Shown piece after piece: positions 1 through 7,607 of a DNA stretch of 34,786 nt. A program made the translations under genes and the position numbers. Below the pieces are notes generated by a model. That model worked only from the letters and a program-made list of their open reading frames with translations, was not told where the DNA came from and ran no database searches. Numbering within the stretch: the stretch's first letter is position 1; the number at the start of each line of letters is the position of its first letter. The stretch is from Acidimicrobiales bacterium (lineage in GTDB: Bacteria > Actinomycetota > Acidimicrobiia > Acidimicrobiales > Bog-793): positions 1 to 34,786 of the forward strand of contig JASHRK010000233.1 in NCBI GenBank assembly GCA_030037405.1, read 5' to 3'.

Positions 1-1357
1 CTTTGAGGAGGTAAGCCCATACCAGCATGTTCACGGGGTAGATGAAGTAGCCAAAGCGCGTGGCCGGCGCGACGACGGTGGCGAAGGCGAGGGCGTAGGC
101 AACGAAACGGGCCACTTCGCTCGCCGTCTTCGGGGGGTGCTTGCAGAGGGCCGCGAGCACGACCACCGTCGCCCCGCCGACGAGGGCGACCGTGAGCTCC
201 TTCTTGTAAGCGGGCAGCAGCTGCACGAGCGTCTGGCCGAAGAGCGGGCTCGCCGCCGGAGAGTGCACCTTCGTAAGGCCGAGAGGGAAAAGGACGACGT
301 TCTCGAAGAAGGCATGGGGCCCGAGGAGGACGCCCGAGCCGACAACCGGTACGACGACTAGGAGCATCGAGAGGCTGTAACGGAGCATCGCCGGCCTGTC
401 TTCCTCGTCTCGCACGCAGAGCACCGTGAGGACGATGAGGGGCCAAGCAGTCCACTTGAGCGTGCCGGCGAGGCCCATGAAGACGCCTGCCAGCACCGGT
501 TGGCGGCGAAGGACGAACACGAGGCCGAGGAGAAGGAGGGCGAGAACGGGCAGGTCGTCCCCACCAGTGACGAGTGGCAAGGCGCCCGTCGGCAGTACGA
601 CGAGGAACTGGAAGGCGCGCCACTTTCGTCGCCGCGGGGCCGGGACGAGGAAGAGGGCCAGGGCGACGACGATCAGCGTCGAGCCGGCAAGCTCCACGCG
701 GGCATCCGTCAGCTCGGCCGGCAGCTTGGCGGCGTTCAGCAGGCCGAGGAGCACCATTCCCGGCAGGTACGGGAAGAACGAGTTGGCGTCGACGGACTTG
801 CTGTCGCTTCCTGGCCCGACGCCTGGTGTCCTCGGGCTCGAAAGATAGGGGTCCTGCCAGCTGGCGAGGCGATCGCCGGCGCGCTCTATCGTCGCAACCT
901 CCGGCTGCGCCTGAGCCGCCGGGTGGCCCGTCGTGCGCGCTTCGGCCCGCCAGGTCACCTGCTGGCCGAGGGGCACGAGGACGGCAAAGACGAAGACGCC
1001 GAAGACCATCGCAGCGCGGAACCGGCTCGCTCCTCGGCTCCTCGCACCCCCCTCGAGATCGGCGGCTCCGCCGCCTGGGCTCGGCGGCGTCTCCGGCTCG
1101 TATGCCCACTGCCGATCGAGTCCTCGTCGTCTCGGGGCCAGCCGGAGCCGGTACACGATCTCGCAGATGCTGGCGGCCACGAGATAGGGCGCAAGCGCCG
1201 CCTCTCCCCATTCGCGGTAGTCGGCGCTCCCGCCAAAGAGCGCTTCGCCCGCCGCGAACCCGGCCGCGACGAGGTAGAGCAGGCTGTCCTGCCTCAACAC
1301 CGGTAGAGCAAGGGCCCACGATCGGGCGCGCTGCATCAGAGAACGCACGCGAGCCAC
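1..1357 (-). CDS. Polytopic membrane protein, GT87/DUF2029-like GT-C glycosyltransferase (3' end cut by window)
   Basis: The minus strand is open from here to the window edge, about 452 codons. The translation begins MARVRSLMQRARSW and alternates hydrophobic membrane spans with short charged loops. Near residue 200 a loop reads DANSFFPYLPG, and the last visible stretch reads RFGYFIYPVNMLVWAYLL. Both resemble GT-C mannosyltransferase-type proteins of Actinobacteria (GT87/DUF2029), which use polyprenyl-phosphate sugars on the outer face of the membrane. The family call rests on topology and these two motifs, so the exact donor and acceptor are unknown. I chose the GTG at 1357 because a TACGAT hexamer ends 6 nt upstream, the leaderless pattern seen elsewhere in the window. 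An ATG at 1336 in the same frame is the alternative. The C-terminus is missing because the window ends. Confidence 0.72.
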   Translation of the reverse strand, partial: MARVRSLMQRARSWALALPVLRQDSLLYLVAAGFAAGEALFGGSADYREWGEAALAPYLVAASICEIVYRLRLAPRRRGLDRQWAYEPETPPSPGGGAADLEGGARSRGASRFRAAMVFGVFVFAVLVPLGQQVTWRAEARTTGHPAAQAQPEVATIERAGDRLASWQDPYLSSPRTPGVGPGSDSKSVDANSFFPYLPGMVLLGLLNAAKLPAELTDARVELAGSTLIVVALALFLVPAPRRRKWRAFQFLVVLPTGALPLVTGGDDLPVLALLLLGLVFVLRRQPVLAGVFMGLAGTLKWTAWPLIVLTVLCVRDEEDRPAMLRYSLSMLLVVVPVVGSGVLLGPHAFFENVVLFPLGLTKVHSPAASPLFGQTLVQLLPAYKKELTVALVGGATVVVLAALCKHPPKTASEVARFVAYALAFATVVAPATRFGYFIYPVNMLVWAYLLK

Positions 1358-1363
1358 GCACCT

Positions 1364-1369
1364 ATCGTA
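1364..1369 (-). promoter_or_regulatory. -10 element TACGAT, leaderless promoter of the GT-C gene
   Basis: TACGAT on the minus strand lies 6 nt before the GTG at 1357, so transcription would begin at or next to the start codon. No convincing -35 hexamer is visible. The call rests on the repeated spacing pattern across this window. Confidence 0.5.
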
Positions 1370-1428
1370 CGTTGCGCGACGACAGAGCACGGTGCTCCCG
1401 ACCGGCCAAGCCGCGCGCCCTCAGGCGG

Positions 1429-1457
1429 GCCGGCAGCCCCGTTGCGGGGCCACCGGC
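1429..1457 (-). terminator. GC-rich hairpin downstream of the peroxiredoxin gene
   Basis: GCCGG and CCGGC flank GCCCCG and CGGGGC around a 3-nt loop, with a matching CA/CA internal bulge, giving 11 paired positions. It begins 5 nt past the peroxiredoxin stop codon. There is no T-tract, so it is either a tract-less terminator or an mRNA 3'-end stabiliser. Confidence 0.5.
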
Positions 1458-1462
1458 GCGTC

Positions 1463-2098
1463 TCAGCGGTTGGGCTGGGGCGTGTAACGCAGGTAGGGCT
1501 TGAGCGTTCGGAAGCCCTTTGGGAACTTCTCCTTGGCGGACTCGTCGTCGATGGCCGGGGCGATGATCACGTCCTCGCCGTCGACCCAGTTGACGGGGGT
1601 GGAGACGGAGTAGTTGGCGGTGAGCTGCACCGAGTCGATGACGCGGAGGATCTCCTCGAAGTTCCTTCCTGTGCTCGCCGGATAGGTGAGGGTCAGCTTG
1701 ATCTTCTTGTCGGGACCGATCACGAACACCGACCTGACGGTGAGAGTCTCCAGGGCTTGTGGATGGATCATGCCGTAGAGGTCGGCCACGGTCCGGTCCT
1801 CGTCGCCGATCAGCGGGTAGTTCAACCGGTGGCCGGTGACCTCCGCGATATCGCTGGCCCATTCGTGGTGGGAGGCGACGGGATCGACCGAGACGCCGAT
1901 CACCTTCGTGCCGCGCTTTGCGAACTCGTCCTTCAGGCGTGCGACCTCTCCGAGCTCGGTCGTGCACACAGGGGTGAAGTCCTTCGGGTGGGAAAAAAGG
2001 ATGCCCCAGCCGTCCCCGAGCCACTCGTGGAAGTGGATCTCCCCCTCGGTGCTCGGTGCTGTGAAGTCAGGGGCGATGTCGCCGAGCTGCAGAGCCAT
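1463..2098 (-). CDS. 1-Cys peroxiredoxin (Prx6-type)
   Basis: This 211-residue protein reduces hydrogen peroxide and alkyl hydroperoxides in the cytoplasm through a single peroxidatic cysteine. HPKDFTPVCTTE at residues 37-48 is the Prx6 active-site signature, with Cys45 as peroxidatic residue and Thr42 and Pro38 in place. No other cysteine occurs in the protein, so it is a true 1-Cys enzyme that must be re-reduced by an external thiol. Length and the C-terminal dimerisation extension (KEKFPKGF, then LKPYLRYTPQP) match the Prx6 subfamily rather than shorter AhpC/BCP types. The ATG at 2098 has an AGGAG Shine-Dalgarno 6 nt upstream. A near-perfect palindrome sits about 60 nt upstream, suggesting regulation by a dimeric, perhaps redox- or metal-sensing, repressor. 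The gene appears monocistronic, with a strong hairpin following it. Confidence 0.95.
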   Translation of the reverse strand: MALQLGDIAPDFTAPSTEGEIHFHEWLGDGWGILFSHPKDFTPVCTTELGEVARLKDEFAKRGTKVIGVSVDPVASHHEWASDIAEVTGHRLNYPLIGDEDRTVADLYGMIHPQALETLTVRSVFVIGPDKKIKLTLTYPASTGRNFEEILRVIDSVQLTANYSVSTPVNWVDGEDVIIAPAIDDESAKEKFPKGFRTLKPYLRYTPQPNR

Positions 2099-2158
2099 GG
2101 TCGTCTCCTGTCTTTCGATTTCTGCTGCTTTTTGAACGTGCCCTTCCGGCGCGTTCCA

Positions 2159-2183
2159 TGACTAATGCCGATGACATTAGTCA
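2159..2183 (-). promoter_or_regulatory. Palindromic operator candidate upstream of the peroxiredoxin
   Basis: TGACTAATG and CATTAGTCA form a perfect 9-bp inverted repeat with a 7-bp spacer, in an AT-rich patch within GC-rich DNA. On the minus strand it contains TAATGT (2174-2179), a possible -10 element that would give a leader of about 70 nt to the ATG at 2098. Binding of a dimeric regulator would block this promoter. The regulator is not identifiable from the window. Confidence 0.55.
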
Positions 2184-2226
2184 GCTTTCGGCGGGGCCGT
2201 GCACTCGACGGGCAAGTAGCACCCTT

Positions 2227-3036
2227 TCACGCCGCAGTTCCCATCGGAGCGCGGCTCAGGCAGCTCTTCAGGCAGGAGCCGCTACCGGGGGGGAGGTTGC
2301 CGAGCTCCGCCCAGTAGGAAGCGGTGGCGGCGCTATGGGCGGGCCGCACGATACGACCGAGCGTGACCACCGCCTTCACGTGAGCCCCGGCCCCAACCAT
2401 GGCAGCGGCCGCGCTCATGGACCGTGCTCCTGAGACGAATAGGTCCTCGAGGACGATCACGTCCCGGCCGGAGACCTCTCGGGTGGCGAGGTAACCCTCC
2501 CCTCGTGGACAGAGCCGCCCCGGAGGGCGATCCGCCGGCTCCAGCGCGACGAGGAGCTCGAGGTTCCTCACCCCCGAGCGCTCGACGGCGCGACCTCCAC
2601 AGATAGAGAGGGGATGAAGAGCTCCCCATGAGGCCCGCCCCCCGCTCGACGAGGGCACGGGGACGACCCCGAGTCGCCCTGCCTCCGGCCTGAGGCACCC
2701 GTGCTCGAGGCAGGGCGCGTGCTCCCTCAACCAGTCGCTGAGAAGCTCGCTGAGAGCCGACGCCGCCGCTTCCCGTACTTGGCCGGACCGGGCGGCCTTG
2801 TAGGCGACGAGGGCGGCGTGGGCGCCACTGCTGGCTTCTAGGAGGAACAGGGGGACCACTGGCCAGAGCGGACGTCCGAGACGCCGGGCAACCGTAAGGC
2901 AGCTCCAGCAGACGTCGCACCCAGGGCGAGCGGGTCCACGACAGACCCGGCAGATCGCGTAGCCGCCCGGCACGGCACCTGTCGCGGGAGACGGGACGCC
3001 GACACGTCCGGTGAGCGGGAAGGGGGAAGCTGCCAC
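2227..3036 (-). CDS. ComF/GntX-like phosphoribosyltransferase-family protein
   Basis: This protein of 269 residues has the two-part ComF architecture. An N-terminal four-cysteine zinc-knuckle region contains CRVCRGPARPGCDVCWSC (about residues 29-46). A type I phosphoribosyltransferase domain follows, with the PRPP-binding loop VIVLEDLFVSGARS near residues 193-206. The canonical loop has two acidic residues followed by a T/S-G-x-T/S turn, so ED-L-F-VSGARS is a good but not perfect match. ComF proteins support DNA uptake in naturally competent bacteria, while related GntX-like proteins have other or unknown roles, so competence is only a possibility here. The GTG start at 3036 is supported by a TAACGT hexamer 6 nt upstream (leaderless). 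There is no operon partner, since the flanking genes have their own promoters. Confidence 0.8.
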   Translation of the reverse strand: MAASPFPLTGRVGVPSPATGAVPGGYAICRVCRGPARPGCDVCWSCLTVARRLGRPLWPVVPLFLLEASSGAHAALVAYKAARSGQVREAAASALSELLSDWLREHAPCLEHGCLRPEAGRLGVVPVPSSSGGRASWGALHPLSICGGRAVERSGVRNLELLVALEPADRPPGRLCPRGEGYLATREVSGRDVIVLEDLFVSGARSMSAAAAMVGAGAHVKAVVTLGRIVRPAHSAATASYWAELGNLPPGSGSCLKSCLSRAPMGTAA

Positions 3037-3042
3037 GAGCCA

Positions 3043-3048
3043 ACGTTA
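3043..3048 (-). promoter_or_regulatory. -10 element TAACGT, leaderless promoter of the comF-like gene
   Basis: TAACGT on the minus strand ends 6 nt before the GTG at 3036, placing the expected transcript start on the start codon. No clear -35 is visible. Confidence 0.5.
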
Positions 3049-3120
3049 CGGCGAGGCTGTAACAGGCCTCAGGGCCTGAGAAGGAGCGCGCGACGTCGAA
3101 GACGTCCCGCCGGACCGCGA

Positions 3121-3627
3121 CTACCCGGCGACGGTTCCGTCGGGATCGAGCAGTGAGCACAAGACGTCTTCCATGTTGTCGAAGTTCGCTTCGAGGCCAT
3201 CGGTGCCGGTCCAATGGTCACGGCTCGCCTTGTCGGGGAACGCCAGTTTCCAGGTCATCTTGGTCACGCCTTTGGTCTCGTGCAGGTCCACCGACTCGAT
3301 GGCTTCCACACCCGGCCATCCGTCGAACCTCCACGTCCCGGCGAGCCGGGTCGGCGGCTCGATCTCCAGGTAGGTACCGCGAAACGAGCACTCCGTTCCG
3401 TCCTCGGTCACGAAAACAAAGTGCGAGCTCCCTCCCACGCGCAGGTCGATCGAGCACACCGTCACCTCTTCCCCAAATGGAGCGACGTGTTTGCGCACAT
3501 GCTCGGGCTTTGTCAGGACCTCGAAGACGAGCTCGATCGGAGCGTCGAATTCACGGGTGACGACGATCTCAAGCTCGTTCGGCAGTTCTACGACTGCCGA
3601 TCCATGTCGTGTGCGAGCCACTTTCAT
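3121..3627 (-). CDS. SRPBCC (AHSA1/START-like) domain protein
   Basis: This single-domain protein of 168 residues has the helix-grip SRPBCC fold of the AHSA1 (Activator of Hsp90 ATPase homologue 1-like) branch. It shows the opening strand-helix LEIVVTREFDAPIELVFEVLTKPEHVRKHVAP, here abbreviated as EFDAP near residue 27 and TKPEHV near residue 39. The core is DLRVGGSSHFVFVTEDGTE, and the closing helix carries DNMEDVLCSLL. Such proteins bind hydrophobic small molecules, but the ligand cannot be read from sequence. The start codon overlaps the stop of the upstream arsR gene in an ATGA arrangement, so the two are translationally coupled. This ArsR plus SRPBCC pairing is widespread in Actinobacteria and usually functionally uncharacterised. 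Confidence 0.9.
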   Translation of the reverse strand: MKVARTRHGSAVVELPNELEIVVTREFDAPIELVFEVLTKPEHVRKHVAPFGEEVTVCSIDLRVGGSSHFVFVTEDGTECSFRGTYLEIEPPTRLAGTWRFDGWPGVEAIESVDLHETKGVTKMTWKLAFPDKASRDHWTGTDGLEANFDNMEDVLCSLLDPDGTVAG

Positions 3628-3959
3628 TCTCCCTGTCGTTGTAGGTCTTGGAGGTAGTCATCTATTCGGTCGAGCCGCTCGTTCACCGTCTGCTCGTATT
3701 GCGCCAACCACTCGCGCAGCGGTCGCAGTCGCAGCGGTTCTACGCGGTAGAGCCTGCGCCGTCCTTCCGCTCGGCACCGCACGAGCCCCACGTCGTCGAG
3801 CACTCGAAGGTGCTTTGACACCTGAGGTTGGGGCAGAGAAAGGTCGTCCACGATCGTCCCGACCGCCTTTTCTCCGGCAATCAGGGAGTCGAGGATCCTG
3901 CGGCGGTGCACGTCCGCCACCGCAGTGAAGATGTCGGAGGTGGCCGCGGACCTGGACAC
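3624..3959 (-). CDS. ArsR-family winged-helix transcriptional repressor
   Basis: This 111-residue protein is a typical ArsR/SmtB-type regulator. It has DVHRRRILDSLIAGEKAV at the first helices, the recognition helix LPQPQVSKHLRVLDDVGLV, and the wing CRAEGRRRLYRVEP. The classical metal-binding CVC motif in the recognition helix is absent, so this is one of the ArsR proteins that do not sense arsenic or cadmium through that site. It is the first gene of a two-gene unit with the SRPBCC protein. The GTG at 3959 is chosen because an excellent promoter ends 6 nt upstream, predicting a leaderless mRNA. A palindrome spanning this promoter suggests autorepression. Confidence 0.92.
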   Translation of the reverse strand: MSRSAATSDIFTAVADVHRRRILDSLIAGEKAVGTIVDDLSLPQPQVSKHLRVLDDVGLVRCRAEGRRRLYRVEPLRLRPLREWLAQYEQTVNERLDRIDDYLQDLQRQGE

Positions 3960-3965
3960 GGCGTC

Positions 3966-3993
3966 ATCATATTCCGAATCAGGAATATGTCAA
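3966..3993 (-). promoter_or_regulatory. Consensus promoter with embedded palindrome controlling arsR-SRPBCC
   Basis: On the minus strand TTGACA (3988-3993) and TATGAT (3966-3971) are separated by 16 bp, and the GTG follows 6 nt later. The inverted repeat CATATTCC/GGAATATG (3968-3975 and 3982-3989, 6-bp spacer) covers the spacer and overlaps both hexamers. This is the expected layout for an ArsR autoregulatory operator. Confidence 0.75.
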
Positions 3994-4019
3994 CTGCTTC
4001 GAGGCACGGCCATGCGTCA

Positions 4020-4035
4020 CCCCGCTGGAACGGGG
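4020..4035 (-). terminator. Short GC hairpin after the transglycosylase gene
   Basis: CCCCG and CGGGG are separated by 6 nt, 38 nt past the stop codon of the transglycosylase gene on the minus strand. The stem is only 5 bp and has no T-tract, so this is a weak terminator candidate. Confidence 0.25.
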
Positions 4036-4073
4036 CAGTCGCGCGAAAGAGCGCCCGACCCCTGACCCCGCTG

Positions 4074-5837
4074 CTACGGGCTCGTCGTAGTGCTCGTAGT
4101 GCTCGTCGTCGGAGGCACCGTCGTCGTAGTCGTCGTCGGCGGCACGGTCGTCGTCGTGCTCGTAGTGGTCGTGCTCGTCGTCGGAGGCACCGTCGTCGTC
4201 GTCGTGGTCGTCGTAGTGCTCGTCGTCGGAGGCGCGGATGCCGTCGAAGCGGGAGCGATGATGCGCAGCTGCGTGCCGAACTGGGCGAGAGTCACCGCCA
4301 GGCTCAGGCTGCCCGAGGCGAAGCCGAGCAGCCGGGGAAGGGTGGAAACGACACGCTCGACGAGGCCACCGGGCGACACCCATGCCGTTACGGAAAGGTC
4401 GTCAGTGCCGAGCAGATTGGCGAGGCGAGCCATCTCCGGCCCGGCCTGGCGCACCCGTGCCGCAGCTCTCGAGAGCTCGACTGTGCCTGAGTAGCCGCTG
4501 TAGCGCACGCCTCCCACCGTTATCTCCCCGGCCGCCCTCGCCGGCGCCGTGGCCCCCTGGAGCTCGTCCACTTGCCACCAAAGGTCGTTCTCGGCGAGGT
4601 CGAGCGGGGCGGCGGCAGCGTCCGGTAGGGAGTGCGCCAGGTGACCCGAATACGGCAGCCACCTTCCTTGCGGCACCCTGGCGAGAACGGCGAGGGCGTG
4701 CGGGAGCCGCACGTCGACGAGCTGCCGGGGCCCGACACGGGTCTCGACGAGCGCGATGTCGCCAAACGGCGGCAGGTTGAGTGCAATCGAGGCGGCGCGT
4801 TCCCGGATGTCGACCCGAGCAGTGCCGCTCGCGAGCCGCCGGCCGGCCCGCCCCGCCTGCGTTAGCCGGAAGTCGAGAACGTAGGAACCCTTCGAGTCGG
4901 TTATCCCCACCGCACGCTCGAGGACGGCGTAAGCGGGGCGCGAAGGCTCCGACGACCGCTCGTGGTCCGCGCTCTTCGGCGCCGGGATCGTCGTTGGCAG
5001 CAGGGCCTTGCCCCGGGCGAGAACGGCTGCCGGGCCGACCTTGCGGTAGTAGGCGGCCCACGCAGCAACGAGCGAGAGGTAGTGCCTCGACCTGTTGTAG
5101 GCGAGGACGGCGGCGTCGAAGCCCGCTGTGGTGGCGAGATTGCTCCCGTTTGCGCACAAGTAGACGCCGGCGGTCAGCGTCGCGTCCCAGAAGTTCTGTG
5201 GGCTGACCGGGCCGGTGCCGCTCACATCCTGGGCATACTCAGCCCAAGTCCCGGGGAGGAACTGCATCGGCCCGAGGGCACGCACCCACTTCTCGCCACG
5301 GTGTCCGGGGCGAGACGGCGCTCGGTCGGCCGCACGCCCCCGGGAACCGTCGAGGGGCGGTCCGAGGATAGGAGGGCTCACCGTGCCGTTCGCCGTCACG
5401 CGCGCCTTGCTGCCCCATGTGAGGCCGTTGTCCGACTCGACCGTCCCGATGGCGGCGAGGTCGAACCAGGTGAGATGGCAGCCCGGGTCGGACTGCGTGA
5501 GAACCTTCGCCGCGTGCGAGTAAGCGGCCATGGCGATCGAGGGCACGCCCGCGCTCGTCGCCACGATCGCAGGCGGCTGGCGGGCAAAGCGCGCCCTTCC
5601 CGTCGTGGCGCTCTCGCCATGCGGGAGCGACTGCAGGTACTCCGGCGTCAGCGCCTGGCGGGCGTGGCTGTTGAGAAGGACCGTGTGCTTGTGGTGGGGG
5701 TGGCTCGCCTGACGGGCTGCGGCGGGAGCTGTCGCGGGCAAGCTCAGCAGCCCGAGCACGAGGACGAGCGCGACTGGCAGGAGGATGAAGCTGAAGACAC
5801 GCTGCCGCCACGGAATACCGTGGAGCCCGCCAAGCAT
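4074..5837 (-). CDS. Secreted lytic transglycosylase fused to an LppX/LprG-like domain with a Thr/Pro-rich tail
   Basis: The protein has about 587 residues. Residues 10-42 form an export signal (RQRV then a long hydrophobic run ending ATAPAAARQ). Residues about 95-290 are an SLT/MltB-type murein transglycosylase domain: AIGTVESDNG carries the likely catalytic Glu134, followed by ALGPMQFLPGTW and AVLAYNRSRHYL. Residues about 300-530 contain a domain that resembles mycobacterial LppX/LprAFG lipoproteins, with SGTVELSRAAARV and then LSVTAWVSPGGLVERV. The last 50 residues are almost only Thr, Pro, Ser and Val, in VPPTTS-type blocks. It probably cleaves peptidoglycan outside the membrane, and the tail may span or anchor in the wall. 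I prefer the ATG at 5837; a TTG at 5873 in frame would extend the N-terminus by 12 residues. No convincing ribosome site supports either. Confidence 0.85.
   Translation of the reverse strand: MLGGLHGIPWRQRVFSFILLPVALVLVLGLLSLPATAPAAARQASHPHHKHTVLLNSHARQALTPEYLQSLPHGESATTGRARFARQPPAIVATSAGVPSIAMAAYSHAAKVLTQSDPGCHLTWFDLAAIGTVESDNGLTWGSKARVTANGTVSPPILGPPLDGSRGRAADRAPSRPGHRGEKWVRALGPMQFLPGTWAEYAQDVSGTGPVSPQNFWDATLTAGVYLCANGSNLATTAGFDAAVLAYNRSRHYLSLVAAWAAYYRKVGPAAVLARGKALLPTTIPAPKSADHERSSEPSRPAYAVLERAVGITDSKGSYVLDFRLTQAGRAGRRLASGTARVDIRERAASIALNLPPFGDIALVETRVGPRQLVDVRLPHALAVLARVPQGRWLPYSGHLAHSLPDAAAAPLDLAENDLWWQVDELQGATAPARAAGEITVGGVRYSGYSGTVELSRAAARVRQAGPEMARLANLLGTDDLSVTAWVSPGGLVERVVSTLPRLLGFASGSLSLAVTLAQFGTQLRIIAPASTASAPPTTSTTTTTTTTTVPPTTSTTTTSTTTTVPPTTTTTTVPPTTSTTSTTTSP
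4081..4232. repeat. Low-complexity tandem repeats encoding the Thr/Pro-rich tail
   Basis: Short units of GTCGTC/GTAGTC with interspersed GGAGGCACCGTCGTCGT blocks repeat across this stretch. Read on the minus strand they encode runs of Thr broken by VPPTTS. Such tracts are prone to slippage, so tail length probably varies between strains. Confidence 0.85.
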
Positions 5838-5897
5838 CCGGCAATTCTGCCCTCGTCGCCTCGCCCGGTCCAACCACGGGGCCTGGGCGCTGCGGAT

Positions 5898-7592
5898 CTA
5901 CCGGTAGCTTCCCCCGCTCGGTGGCACGCGAAGCTCCCGTCCCCAGGTGAGCACCCGGTATGTCCCGACGGCTCTGACCTCGACGGGGCGCCCGAAGCTC
6001 GACGTCGCCGACGCCAGGTCGACTCCACCCCACGGGTTGGCGAGGTTGTACACGAGAAACTGGAATCGCCTCGTGTACCAGGTCGACGTAGAGGCTTTCG
6101 TGTAGCGCACGAGGCGATCACTGACCGAGGCGATGACCGGTCGCACTACCACGTGCTCGTCCGAGTCGACCGTCACGATCGAGGCGCTCCAGTAGTCTCC
6201 GATGCCCCGTTCGAGGTGGTGGCGTTCGAGGTACCTCGCCAGACCGGTCGAGAGCGAGGGGGGCGCCGCCACCGACAGGGTGTCGACGAAGGTCGCGACA
6301 TAGCCGGCGACGACAGCTGCCGAAAGCACCACGGTCGCTGCCCTGAAGGCCGTCGAACGCCAGATTCTCCGGCGCGACTCGAGACCCGGAGCGAAGACGA
6401 TCTCGGTAAGACGTCCCGCCAGGCGGCCGGCGAGGACCGATCCGAAGACGACCGCCGAGGTGAGATAGCGCCCGTAGGCCGCCAAGGGAGATGCCGCAAG
6501 GACGACGAAGATGGCGACGCTTCCGACGAAGGCGAGCACGAGGACGTCGCTCCACCACGCTTCCTCGGCAGCGGGGCTTCCAACGTCGGGCGCCGGAGCC
6601 GGCCTGTGGGCGAGCACTATCCCGACGACTGGCCGGAGCACCCTGTACGCCGCGATCGCGAGGGCGAAGACGCCGAGGGCGACGCCGAAGCCGTGCAGCA
6701 CTTCGAGAAGACGGGGCACCGAGGGTGCTCCGAAGGGGAAGGAACCTGCACCACCGAGCGCCGCCCCCCAGCGAAAGATATGCCGGATGTTCAAGAGCAT
6801 CTCGTGCAGATCGGCGCTCGGGTCGTGCGAGAGCGAGAAGGTTCCCACGAGGCTCGCTGCCAGCCTGACGATGATGGTGAGAAGGACGCTTCCCGCTGCG
6901 GCCGCGATAGCGGGGAGCCCCCGTCTCAACTGCCGCGCCCGCAGGGAACAGAGGGCTCCGGCGAGCGCCACCGGGGCGACACCGAGGACGGCCGCCTGGA
7001 GGTCGCCAAGCATCGCCGCCGCGAGGAAGCAGATGGAGAGGGCGAAACCCAGCCCGTAGCGACCGCGACGCAGACCGACGAAAGCGAGGAGGCACCAGAG
7101 CGTCGTGACGACATGCAAGGGGCCCATGAGGAAGAACTGCGCCAAGGCGTGAGTCGGGAGCCCGAGAAGCACCACGACGCTGCCGGCCCCTACCATCGCC
7201 GCCGCCCCGCTCTTGTGGCGCTGCGCGATCCAGGCGCCGGTCACGACAACGAGCGCTGCGGCGACTGCCGGCACGAGGTGCAGGAGCTCCGGGCGGACGC
7301 CGATGAGCGCTGTGGCCAGGGCATAGAGGAGAACGTCGACGAGCCACCACGAGTCGAGAGAAAGCGCCCAGTGCTCCAGCGTGAGGTTGCCGCCCGCGAA
7401 AGCCTGACCCTCGAGGATGACCGAGGCCCCGTCGGAGTTGCCGGGGGCAGCATGTATCGACGCCGCATAGAGAGCCACCGACAGGACGGCAACTCCTGCG
7501 ACGCAGACGAGAGCCCAGGCGCCGCGGCGAGCGGTGCTGACGCCCGGCTGCTCGGTGGCCATCGGTCGGCAACTTAACGCGGGTGAGCTCAC
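5898..7592 (-). CDS. Large polytopic membrane protein of unknown function
   Basis: I do not recognise this 564-residue protein with confidence. It starts with a short polar segment, then a membrane span (residues about 25-45), a periplasmic loop with GNSDGASVILEGQAFAGGN, and roughly ten further hydrophobic spans up to about residue 430. The C-terminal 130 residues are soluble and contain Trp/Tyr-rich DYWSASIVTV and RFQFLVYNL. That arrangement of multiple spans plus an extracytoplasmic C-terminal domain recalls GT-C glycosyltransferases and other actinobacterial envelope proteins, but the catalytic acidic motif is not evident. The GTG at 7592 lies 15 nt after the pobA stop and has a close AGGA. 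An ATG at 7562 is an alternative. It may be co-transcribed with pobA and with the transglycosylase downstream. Confidence 0.8.
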   Translation of the reverse strand: MSSPALSCRPMATEQPGVSTARRGAWALVCVAGVAVLSVALYAASIHAAPGNSDGASVILEGQAFAGGNLTLEHWALSLDSWWLVDVLLYALATALIGVRPELLHLVPAVAAALVVVTGAWIAQRHKSGAAAMVGAGSVVVLLGLPTHALAQFFLMGPLHVVTTLWCLLAFVGLRRGRYGLGFALSICFLAAAMLGDLQAAVLGVAPVALAGALCSLRARQLRRGLPAIAAAAGSVLLTIIVRLAASLVGTFSLSHDPSADLHEMLLNIRHIFRWGAALGGAGSFPFGAPSVPRLLEVLHGFGVALGVFALAIAAYRVLRPVVGIVLAHRPAPAPDVGSPAAEEAWWSDVLVLAFVGSVAIFVVLAASPLAAYGRYLTSAVVFGSVLAGRLAGRLTEIVFAPGLESRRRIWRSTAFRAATVVLSAAVVAGYVATFVDTLSVAAPPSLSTGLARYLERHHLERGIGDYWSASIVTVDSDEHVVVRPVIASVSDRLVRYTKASTSTWYTRRFQFLVYNLANPWGGVDLASATSSFGRPVEVRAVGTYRVLTWGRELRVPPSGGSYR

Positions 7593-7607
7593 CGGTCCTG
7601 CTGGTCG

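Noticed and set aside
4081..4232. CRISPR-like or satellite repeat
   Set aside because: The units are short, continuous and in frame, and encode the Thr/Pro tail of a secreted protein; there are no unique spacers.
4962..7577. Very long plus-strand open frame (871 codons) opposite the transglycosylase and membrane protein genes
   Set aside because: Composition is Arg/Glu/Asp/Gly-rich with no domain, and it lies antisense to two well-supported genes. Long antisense frames are expected at this GC content.
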